From Apostichopus parvimensis (lineage: Eukaryota > Echinodermata > Holothuroidea > Aspidochirotida > Stichopodidae): 38,630 bases of DNA. This document shows, one piece after another, positions 10,495 through 19,040 of this stretch (positions within the stretch are counted from its first letter, which is position 1; every line of letters starts with the position of its first letter). Below the pieces are notes generated by a model. That model was not told where the DNA came from. It saw only the letters and a program-made list of their open reading frames with translations, and made no database searches. The stretch covers positions 52,309-90,938 of the forward strand of contig KN882764.1 in NCBI GenBank assembly GCA_000934455.1, written 5' to 3'. A program made the translations under genes and the position numbers.

Positions 10495-11119
10495 TTGGTT
10501 CGAAGAGGACATACCGTGTAGAGGTCGGGTGGGAGAGAGAGACTCGAGACAGTCAAAGAGAACACTACACAACCGATGTCAGAGCTGAANNNNNNNNNNN
10601 NNNNNNNNNNNNNNNNNNNNNNNNNNNNNNNNNNNNNNNNNNNNNNNNNNNNNNNNNNNNNNNNNNNNNNNNNNNNNNNNNNNNNNNNNNNNNNNNNNNN
10701 NNNNNNNNNNNNNNNNNNNNNNNNNNNNNNNNNNNNNNNNNNNNNNNNNNNNNNNNNNNNNNNNNNNNNNNNNNNNNNNNNNNNNNNNNNNNNNNNNNNN
10801 NNNNNNNNNNNNNNNNNNNNNNNNNNNNNNNNNNNNNNNNNNNNNNNNNNNNNNNNNNNNNNNNNNNNNNNNNNNNNNNNNNNNNNNNNNNNNNNNNNNN
10901 NNNNNNNNNNNNNNNNNNNNNNNNNNNNNNNNNNNNNNNNNNNNNNNNNNNNNNNNNNNNNNNNNNNNNNNNNNNNNNNNNNNNNNNNNNNNNNNNNNNN
11001 NNNNNNNNNNNNNNNNNNNNNNNNTTGGTTCGAAGAGGACATACCGTGTAGAGGTCGGGTGGGAGAGAGAGACTCGAGACAGTCAAAGAGAACACTACAC
11101 AACCGATGTCAGAGCTGAA
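10495..11119. repeat. 95-bp perfect direct repeat on both sides of an N gap
   Basis: 10495-10589 and 11025-11119 are identical over 95 bp, and Ns fill 10590-11024. The left copy ends at the gap and the right copy begins at the gap, as expected when overlapping contig ends were not merged. The gap is then probably artificial and the sequence should occur once. Confidence 0.9.
10590..11024. other. Assembly gap (435 N)
   Basis: Unknown sequence. Any open frame that crosses it is meaningless. Confidence 1.
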
Positions 11120-11537
11120 CTGCTTGTATTTCTCTTGTCCCACACCCAGTGTAATGTTTCTAGTATACCACCTAAGCATTCCATCTAGCCATTACAACAA
11201 GGCATGAGAACAATTGGTGATTACATAACTAGCATAGGCTACTAGCATAACTAGCATACTCACAATGGGTGATTACATAACAAGCATAGGCTACTAGCAT
11301 ACTTCCACATACCTCTACATCCGTATAGTCAGCTTTTCTACGTCTAAATATTTTCCAGTATATTTCCTGTTAATTACATAATCTGAACGATATTTTGGAA
11401 GAGAACATATTGAGGACTATTCGCATGTGTATTCTATATCAATATATCACCAATTACGAAGAATTTGTTTCATTTATAAACATTTGACATTCGGCAACGA
11501 CGCCTAGAGGCATTCGTTCGCCTCACGTTACACTGAG

Positions 11538-11959
11538 ATGGATTCCGCGAAACGCCACACGATGGGTGAGTTAAAGGAGTGTAGTGTAAGAGTGTCGGAC
11601 ATAGGATACGAAGTCAATGATTTGGTGGAGGCAATAATTGGGGATATCGGAAATGACAAAGTTTTAAATTGTGTGAAATCTGGGGGATATTGGATAATCA
11701 CCCTACGTAACAGGGAGGATGCAGATTTACTCATAGAAACAGGACTTATCATCAATGGCGGTACTTGCAACGTATATGGAGTGTCGAAATCAGTTTTAAC
11801 TGTTAGTGTATTTGGCGTCCCCTCGTTTATTGACGACGAGGGACTCTCCGAGAAACTGCTCGAATTTGGATGCAAACTAAAAGGACAATGGCACCGCAAC
11901 ACATACAAAGAATTCCCCAACATCGAGAATGGAATCCGTTACATACGGTTAGAACTACC
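11538..11959 (+). pseudogene. LINE-A ORF1, N-terminal part (interrupted by BEL)
   Basis: First 140 codons of the LINE-A ORF1 protein. The start ATG at 11538 (MDSAKRHTMGELKECSVRV) is chosen because LINE-B ORF1 starts at the matching place (MDSATVEKLKECSIRV). The segment LTVSVFGVPSFIDDEGLSEK looks like the fold that precedes zinc knuckles in gag-like ORF1 proteins, possibly RRM-like. It ends at RLELP, where the BEL element begins. ORF1 continues in frame at 18232; the joined length is 388 residues, consistent with an insertion into an otherwise healthy gene. The protein would bind the element's RNA to form the transposition particle. Confidence 0.9.
11955..11959. repeat. Target duplication of BEL, left copy (CTACC)
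   Basis: CTACC occurs here and at 18227-18231. A 5-bp duplication is usual for BEL/Pao integrases. Removing the element and one copy restores the ORF1 frame exactly. Confidence 0.9.
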
Positions 11960-12076
11960 TGTTGGAGGCAGAGAGCAGCCAATAGGTGGCGCTCGTCATA
12001 TTTGAGAGTTGGGTTACTTGGATTTAAGTCGCGTCACCCATGTACCTCCTAGAGAGACCCAATGTCATTGAACTTA
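11960..12076 (+). repeat. BEL 5' LTR, shortened form
   Basis: The first 107 bp (11960-12066) match the start of the 3' LTR (17432-17538) with one difference (GCGTCACCC versus GCGTTACCC). The next 7 bp, ATTGAAC, do not match the bases that follow in the 3' LTR, which are GTAAGT. They match 18125-18131, just after TTTTTTACAG. The 586 bp between them are absent, as if removed by splicing. An alternative is a deletion of about 20 bp ending at CATTGAA (near 17561), followed by loss of the rest of the LTR. Confidence 0.7.
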
Positions 12077-12136
12077 TGTTGACGGTAAAAATGACAAAAC
12101 ATCAAACATTTAAAGCCCTGGCACCTCCGCCGACTA
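12077..12136 (-). repeat. Inverted copy of the BEL LTR end
   Basis: TGTTGACGGTAAAAATGAC through CTCCGCCGACTA is the reverse complement of 18168-18226, the last 59 bp of the 3' LTR, with small differences. Thus the 5' end of the element carries the LTR terminus backwards, directly before the gag leader. Template switching or snap-back copying during reverse transcription, or a later inversion, could produce this. Confidence 0.85.
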
Positions 12137-12137
12137 C

Positions 12138-15100
12138 ATGGAGGCAGAGCATAAGGTTGATTTGAGTTGTGTTAAAAAATCTTCCAATGTAGTTGAAAGC
12201 GAAGGTGCTGTGTTGCGTCCCGAAGCTCTGGAATTGAGAAGATTACAGTTCCAGAAGCCACACCACAGCTGTCAGAGCAAGGTCGAAACCAGTTAATTGA
12301 AACTATTCACTTGCCGCGAGCAGAGTTAAGCTATTTTGATGGGAATCCCATGAAATACTGGTCATTTGTTAGGTCCTTCGAGAACAGCGTTGGTAGTTCA
12401 AATCTTAGTTATGGAGCTAAGCTTACACGTCTTCAGCAGTATTGTGTGGGAAAAGCGAGCAAGGTCATACAGTGCTGTTCCGTCATGGATCCTTGCGATG
12501 GTTACCCCAAGGCGCTAGGGATCCTTAAAGATCGTTTCGGTGACAACCACCTAATAGCAGATGCTTGGATGGAGAACATCACTTCTGGGGGCACCTTCTC
12601 CTCGTATGATAAGCAAGGGTTAAGAGATTTTGCAGATGATCTACAGAGTTGTAAGGAAACATTAAATTCTATGGGCTTCATAGCAGAGATGAATAACCAG
12701 AGGGTTCTCCTCTCAATAGCTGAGAGGTTACCTAATTTCCTACGGTCCAGGTGGGTGAGGGAGGCTCTTCGTATTAGGAAGCGACATAGTAGGATGCCTA
12801 ATATTGCTGATATAGTAGAGTTCATTAATGATGCAGCTGAAGAGCTAAATGATCCTGTATATGGGAGGTTAAGCTTGAGAGCTAAGGAAAGTAACGTAGT
12901 GGTGGGCAAGTTCGATGGTTCTAAACCCAAGGCAAGAAATAGAGGGACGAATTTTAATTTGCTCACAGAGCAGAATGTTCCCTGTCTTAAGTGTAACAAA
13001 AGTGGTCATTCGTTATTCAGGTGCGATGAATTTAAAGAGATGTATCCTACTCAAAGGTTTGGATTTGCTAAAGAGAATAGGCTCTGTTATAACTGTTTAA
13101 GGACAGGGCATAGGTCTAATGAGTGCACATTAGCTAGGACATGCAGTGTTCATGGGTGTGGGAAAAAACACACCAAATTTCTGCATCTAGGTACAGCCGA
13201 AGCACCCCAGGCACACGATGCAGTGGTGCAGCCTGAATCTTTAGTACAGAGTGGATTTACTACAGGTGCTCCAAAGGCATCTGCTGCTGTCAATGGGGCC
13301 GGTAACTCAAGGGTAGCACTTCCGGTGGTTCCTGTTCAAGTAAGAGCAGAGGGTGGAAGTAGAAGTGTGTCTACTTTCGCATTATTGGACACCGGCTCTA
13401 CAAACTCATTTTGCTCAGAGTCACTGCTAAGAAAATTAGAAACAGTTGGTAACAAGCAGAAGCTCTCATTGAGTACACTGCACAGTAAGGAGAGTGTCAC
13501 TAGCACCTCTGTTGTTAACTTGGAGGTAACGAGCTCTGATCATGCTCATGTTATTAATGTTCCTCGTGTCTATAGTGCACCTGAGATTCCCATTAGGGAG
13601 GAAAATATCGTCAAATCGCAAGACTTGAAGCGATGGAATCATTTTAGTGAGCTTCTTTTGCCACAAGTTAATCCTATGCAGGTTGAATTGCTTATAGGCC
13701 AAGATGTCCCAGAGGCATTAGTGCCCATTGAAGTTAGAAAGGGTAAGACTGGTGATCCATATGCCATTCGAACCCAACTAGGTTGGGCTGTGAGTGGGCC
13801 ATTAGGGAAACCTGGTGGAAACCCAGTATGTCACTTCGTTTATAGCAATGCTGAGCTAGATAATCAATTGCAAAAATTTTGGAAGATAGACTCAAGTGAA
13901 AACCTATCTCATGAGAATGGGTTGTCTCCAAATGACAAAAGAGCTGTAGCAATGTGGGAAGAAACGATTTGCCATAATGAGGGTCATCACCAGTTAGGGA
14001 TACCATTTAAGCAGCAACCAGTAGAGTTACCCAACAACAGGGAATGTGCTGAACAGAGGTTAAAGGGTTTGGCCAAGAGGTTAAGGAAGGATGCAAATTT
14101 GCAAGAGAAGTATGCTAAGGCTATGGGCGAGGTGCTCAATAAAGGGTATGCTCAAGTTGTCCCTGAAGAGGAGATCGGGAGGAGTGATGGAGCTGTTTGG
14201 TACCTACCACACCATCCAGTCACTCACCCGATGAAACCCGATAAGGTTCGGATAGTTTATGACTGTGCTTCAGTGTACAAAGGGACCTCTATAAATGAGA
14301 ATGTCCACCAAGGTCCAGATATGGCTAACAAGTTGTTTGGAGTTTTGCTTAGATTTCGGGAAGGGCGAGTAGCTCTCATGGCTGACATTGAGTCAATGTT
14401 TTACCAAGTGAGGGTTAGTCCTAGTAACCGTGATGTGATGAGATTCTTATGGTGGCCAGGTGGGAACATGAATGTTGAGCCACAAGTGTACAGAATGTGT
14501 GTACATGTGTTTGGGGGTTGTTGGAGCCCGAGTTGTTGTAATTTTGCTCTTCAGCGCACAGCTGAAGATAATCAAGGTAACTTTAAGGAGAGCACTATTA
14601 ATACGGTCAGATCCAACTTTTATGTTGATGATTGCCTAAAGGCTGTGAGTACTGAAGAAGAGGCCATAGAGCTGTATTCTGAGTTAAAAGAGCTTCTCAG
14701 TAAGGGTGGATTCAAATTAACAAAGTGGATCACTAATAGTGTTAAGGTACTCAGTCATATCCCTCAGGATGACAGAGCCAAGGCTGTTAAAGACATTGAC
14801 TTTAATCAAGAGGCTCTTCCTGTAGAGAGAGCACTTGGTGTTTTTTGGGATGTCAATGAAGATAGCTTTGGATATAAGGTTAATTTAAAGACCAAGCCAT
14901 TAACAAGACGAGGTCTTCTAAGTGTAGTCAGTTCGGTATATGATCCCCTTGGGTTTGCATGTCCGTTCACGATAAAGGGTAAGGCAATAATCCAAGATTT
15001 GTGCCGTCGGCAGCTTGGATGGGATGAGCCCCTTCCTAGGGAGCTCATAGATGAATGGCTTGCGTGGAAGGCAGACATTTCGAAGCTAGATATGTTCAGA

Positions 15101-15664
15101 GTTAGCAGGTGTCTTGCCCCAGGGGTACAAGCAGTATCTCGTCACGAGCTTCATCATTTCTCAGATGCCTCTGAGAAGGCTTATGGGGCAGTTTCTTACC
15201 TAAGAACCATTTATGAAGATGGTGCAGTTCATTGTGGTATTGTAATGGCTAAAGCACATCTGGCACCTTTGAGACAGGTGACCATACCTAGATTGGAGCT
15301 TACTGCTGCTACCTTGTCAGTGAAGTTGGATACAATGATTCGACGTGAGCTAGGTGCTCGCATCGATGAGTCTTTCTTTTGGACTGATAGTGCTATAGTG
15401 CTTAGTTATATAAGTAACCAAGAGAAGCGCTTCAAGACCTTTGTGGCTAACCGTGTAACCTTAATTCATGAAGGTTCTGCACCTAGTCAGTGGCGCCATG
15501 TGCCGACACACCAAATCCCAGCCGACGATGCCTCTAGGGGCTTGACGGCTGGAGAATTGGTTGACAAGGGAGCCCGGGTCCTAGGACCAGACTTTCTTTG
15601 GGAGGATGACACTAGATGGCCTAAAGGTCTAGCTGAATCTGCAGGTTTGGAAGGGGACCCATAA
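12138..15664 (+). pseudogene. BEL gag-pol, first part: gag, protease, RT, RNase H
   Basis: The long frame is open from 12311 to 15664 (1117 codons). An ATG at 12138 lies in another frame and stops at about 12293, so the true start is uncertain. From the N terminus (residues counted from 12311): a DUF1759-like gag domain beginning LPRAELSYFDGNPMKYWSF; two zinc knuckles (CLKCNKSGHSLFRC from residue 225, then CYNCLRTGHRSNEC) and a third C/H-rich motif; an aspartic protease with LLDTGS (Asp about 360); reverse transcriptase with MADIESMFYQV (Asp about 692) and FYVDDC (Asp about 773); RNase H with HFSDAS (Asp about 952) and WTDSAIVLSYI. An in-frame TAA at 15662 separates it from the integrase part. 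Catalytic residues are otherwise present, so the copy is fairly young. Confidence 0.9.
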
Positions 15665-16083
15665 GTCAAGGTTGTCAAGGTCGTATCCTATGTAATTAAA
15701 CAAGAAGCAGTAAATGAAGTTCTTCATAAGTATTTTGAAGGTCATCCTAGTTGGTTAAAACTACAGAGAAATGGTGCATGGATATTAAGGTTCAGAAGGT
15801 ATCTTTTGTTCAAGATGAACAAAAGAAATAGAGTTGAATTAAAGGGACCCTTGACAATAACAGAGTTGCAGGAGGCTGAAGAAGCCATAGTTAGGTGTGT
15901 TCAAAGGGAACACTTTAGGGAATTCATGTCTGAAGCCAGTGAGGTTAAACTAAAGGGCAGTGTTTTGCGTAAGTTAGATCCCTATTTGTCACAGACTGGC
16001 ATTTTGTGTGTCGGGGGTCGTTTGAGTAATGCACCAGTGAAGGAAGGTATGATGCACCTCCAATACTGCCTAAGGATAGTTAT
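15665..16083 (+). pseudogene. BEL pol linker between RNase H and integrase
   Basis: The frame of the main ORF continues past the TAA (VKVVKVVSYVIKQEAVNEVL onward) and includes GPLTITELQEAEEAIVRCVQ and LSQTGILCVGGRLSNAPV, the conserved lead-in to the BEL integrase. Near 16048 the reading shifts by one base into the frame of the integrase that follows. The linker is therefore separated by a stop on one side and a frameshift on the other. Confidence 0.85.
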
Positions 16084-17232
16084 GTGACAGAGTTAGTAGT
16101 TCGTTACACACATGAGGAGAACGGTCATGTTGGTAGGGAGCATGTTCTTTCTCTTTTGAGGGAACGATTTTGGATCATTGGTGCTAGATCCATTGTACGT
16201 AGAGTTGTTACAAAGTGTTTCACTTGTAGGAGAGCCACAGCTCCCAAGATTAATCAAAAAATGGCAGATTTACCATTTGATAGAGTGAAGCCAGATATGC
16301 CACCATTTATTTTTGTGGGCATAGATTATTTTGGCCCATTTATGGTGAAAAGGGGTCGGTCAGAGGTTAAGCGTTATGGCTGCATGTTTACTTGTTTAGT
16401 CGTTAGAGCCATACATATAGAAATAGCTCATAGTCTGGACACAGACTCTTTCATCCATGCTTTCCAAAGATTTGTAGGTACCCCCCGTAGGGGGGTACCC
16501 ATTGAGATAAGGTCAGACAATGGGTCCAATTTTGTTGGAGCTGAGCGTGAGCTCAGAAGTGTCATAGAGGCGTGGAATGAAACAAGAATCACATGTTTTT
16601 TGCAACAGAAAATGATCAAGTGGAGATTGAATACCCCTTATGCTTCTAATATGGGAGGAGTTTGGGAGAGATTAATACGGACGACCCGTAAGGTTTTGCG
16701 TTCTTTGACTAGAGAACAAGTTCTTGATGACGAAAAGTTGTTGACCTTGATGTGTAAAGTGGAATCTATAGTGAACAGTCGTCCACTCACATATGTTTCG
16801 GACGATGTGTTAGATCCTGAACCATTAACACCCAATCATTTGTTGCTGTTTCGCCAAGGCTCAGCTATACCAGCTGACACATTTGATAAGAAGGACATGT
16901 ACTGTAGAAGAAGGTGGAGGCAAGTTCATTACTTGGCTGGTGTTTTTTGGCTAAGATGGTGTAGAGAGTATTTAGCTTTAATGCAGGAAAGGCAGAAGTG
17001 GTTGGAACCCCAAAGGAATTTAGCCGTTGTGGACGTTGTTCTTCTTGTAGATGAAGAACTTCCTAGGAATAAGTGGGTTATTGGCAGAGTTGTAGAGATA
17101 TATCCTGGAAAGGATAACCTAGTGAGATCTGTGAAGGTGAAGACTTCAAGTGCAAATCTGGTCAGACCTGTAAGAAAATTGTGTTTACTTGAAACTATTG
17201 AAGGTGTTTCAACAAGGAGTGTACAAGCTTAG
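16084..17232 (+). pseudogene. BEL integrase and C-terminal region
   Basis: The open part is 382 codons. An H/H-C/C zinc-binding segment (His within residues 10-20, Cys45 and Cys48) precedes a DDE catalytic core: Asp81 in VGIDYFGPF, Asp145 in RSDNGSNF and Glu195 in GGVWERLI, so all three catalytic residues are present. The C-terminal part, FWLRWCREYLALMQERQKW, fits the DUF5641-like tail of BEL integrases. The integrase inserts the DNA copy into the genome. The segment FVGTPRRGVP just before the second Asp seems a little longer than the family norm and coincides with a perfect DNA palindrome (16477-16499). Confidence 0.9.
16477..16499. repeat. Perfect palindrome inside the BEL integrase
   Basis: Arms GGTACCCCCC and GGGGGGTACC are separated by GTA. 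It falls in codons for GTPRRGVP. Confidence 0.95.
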
Positions 17233-17431
17233 CAGTGAATTCCACAAGTGTTACAATGTTATTTTATTGTGTTGTTTGGTTTTACCATTTTTTGCTAGTT
17301 GTTGTAGCATGTAGTTATAAGGTACTTAATACTCACTGTTGTTCAAATTGTTATTGTAGGAGGGAGATACGCTGCCTCCTTTGAAGGTTGTGTAAATATT
17401 AAAGTGGGTCCGTGATATTTAGGGGCCGGTA
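17233..17431 (+). other. BEL 3' untranslated region before the LTR
   Basis: Non-coding. A purine-rich block (GTAGGAGGGAGATA, about 17357) and AGGGGCCGG just before the LTR are candidate polypurine tracts. Confidence 0.5.
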
Positions 17432-18226
17432 TGTTGGAGGCAGAGAGCAGCCAATAGGTGGCGCTCGTCATATTTGAGAGTTGGGTTACTTGGATTTAAG
17501 TCGCGTTACCCATGTACCTCCTAGAGAGACCCAATGTCGTAAGTTTTCTTAATTTTGCATTGAATTAGCCGTTTTATTTGATTTCTCTATTATCAGTCTT
17601 TAGTTATGGCATTTGTGTGCTGTATTCATTGTTTTCCTGTTCCCTAGTATGATTGTTTATCCTCATTGAGGCATTTAACTTTTGGTATATAAGTTTGTTT
17701 GGGCCGTGAGCCTAGGCCTTCAAGAATGTATACTGTTAACGTTGTTAGGGGGCCATGTGTTAGACTTCAGGGAAGGGAAACGTTGCATATTATTAACCTT
17801 TTGTGTTGTGCATTAGCATAGTGGAGAATATGTGTCAGGATGTGTTGCTTGTACTTGTTTATCCTCTATGTGCTTGAAAGCATATTCGTTATTGATCATA
17901 ATTTAGGTCACCTTCTGATATTTGAGTATCGGGTTCAGTGATTTTAGTGACTATCTAGCTTAAAGTAGTATAGTGTTTGTTTATAATTGTTGTTCATGTG
18001 TGATGAATCTTATATGACTTGCATTCTTAGCATTAGTGAGATAGTTGTTACATCTATGTATATTATATCTTTTTTGTGTTTGTAAATCTGTACTTATGGA
18101 TATTTTGTTGTGTCCTTTTTACAGATTGAACCATCATCTTTACCATTATTTGGTGTGTGTCAATACATAGTCGGCGGAGGTGCCAGGGCTTTAATTGTTT
18201 GATGTTTGTCATTTTTACCGTCAACA
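17432..18226 (+). repeat. BEL 3' LTR (795 bp)
   Basis: It begins TGTTGGAGGCAGAG, ends TTTTTACCGTCAACA, and is followed by the CTACC target duplication. Only its first 107 bp, possibly 7 bp after the candidate intron, and the inverted last 59 bp are represented at the 5' end of the element. It has no coding capacity. Confidence 0.9.
17539..18124 (+). other. Candidate intron within the BEL LTR
   Basis: The interval starts GTAAGT right after CCCAATGTC and ends TTTTTTACAG right before ATTGAAC. In the 5' LTR, CCCAATGTC is followed directly by ATTGAAC. Both ends fit metazoan splice-site consensus. If real, the element's RNA carries a 586-nt intron in the LTR or leader. Confidence 0.45.
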
Positions 18227-18231
18227 CTACC

Positions 18232-18976
18232 CGCAAAATCCAAGAGCCTTCCATACGCAATTACGGTGAACAAAATACATATGATGTTAAAGCACAACGG
18301 ACAAACCAGGGTATGCAACCTATGTTTAGAAACTGACCATATCATGCGAAACTGTCCCAAATACATATGCCGGGAATGTAACTTACAGGGACATCGGGAA
18401 GCTAACTGCCCTAAAGTTAGATGCTTTAACTGTAACGATTTTGGACACAAATGTTTTAATTGTCCACAAGCCGAAGTTGACGATGACGAAGACACCGACT
18501 ATAACGATCACCATGGTAACGGCGACCAATTCATAACAACAAGCAAAGACACGGTTACACAGGCCAGCGTCCAACACGAGGATCAACCAAGAGATGGAGT
18601 CATGGACTTATCCCAGACAAAAGATAGTGATACGGAGCATAAAGAGACAACAAAGGAGCGAGACCATAATACAACGACACGTAACGAGGGTAACAAGGGT
18701 AAACAACGAACAACGTCACAAATCCCACGGGCTGCAGAAAGTAAAGCAACTGGAGAAAATAAACCGGCCAAAGATAAAGCTGCCCGAGGTAACAACAAAA
18801 CTACCAATAATCTCGATCGCAACAACAGAGCCACTGAAATTCCTCAACAGATTAAGCGAACATTGTCTCTTGGTGAGGGGGAATTCAGAACTGTTCGACT
18901 GAAGAAAAAGACGTTCCATCCTAATCTCAGCAAAGCGAGGAATTCCACCCCTAGGAACACTGAAAAGCCGCAATAA
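18232..18976 (+). pseudogene. LINE-A ORF1, C-terminal part (zinc knuckles)
   Basis: It continues the protein begun at 11538 after the BEL insertion: RLELP then AKSKSLPYAITVNK. Three complete zinc knuckles follow: CNLCLETDHIMRNC, CRECNLQGHREANC and CFNCNDFGHKCFNC. An acidic segment (EVDDDEDTDYNDHH) and a long hydrophilic tail rich in K, T, N and E come next. The TAA stop at 18974-18976 overlaps an ATG (TAATG), although the frame from that ATG stops at 19042. Confidence 0.9.
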
Positions 18977-19040
18977 TGATTGAATTGACTATATATTTAT
19001 TATTAATGCGACGCTATCAGCGTCTAGTCCGGATTTTAGA

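Larger units (their letters stand above)
10465..11537 (+). other. LINE-A 5' UTR with internal repeats and an assembly gap
   Basis: The first bases are a tandem pair of a 19-bp unit, GCCGATACCGATTGAATTT, starting at 10465 and 10484. A second direct repeat of 52-bp period (GTGATTACATAAC...GCATAGGCTACTAGCATA) lies at 11210-11303. No gene is seen before ORF1. Part of the region is represented twice around the N gap. The block just before ORF1 (11495-11537) resembles the matching part of LINE-B at 22564-22610, so it is family sequence. Confidence 0.7.
11960..18226 (+). mobile_element. BEL/Pao LTR retrotransposon inserted in LINE-A ORF1
   Basis: The element begins TGTTGGAGGC and ends ACCGTCAACA, so the ends are TGTT...AACA. 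It is flanked by CTACC. Order: abnormal 5' LTR (11960-12136), gag-pol (about 12138-17232), 3' LTR (17432-18226). The domain order DUF1759-like gag, zinc knuckles, aspartic protease, RT, RNase H, zinc-binding and DDE integrase, C-terminal DUF5641-like region is specific to BEL/Pao. The 5' LTR lacks most of the LTR, and no primer binding site was recognised, so this copy is defective. Confidence 0.93.

Noticed and set aside
10395..11179. Long open frames across 10395-11179 on both strands
   Set aside because: They exist only because the 435 N bases contain no stop codons; the flanks are LINE-A 5' UTR and the end of LINE-B.
12502..12999. Minus-strand open frame of 165 codons within the BEL gag
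   Set aside because: It is antisense to the well-supported gag frame and has no recognisable motif.
18160..18973. Several minus-strand frames opposite LINE-A ORF1
   Set aside because: They are shadows of the zinc-knuckle coding strand.
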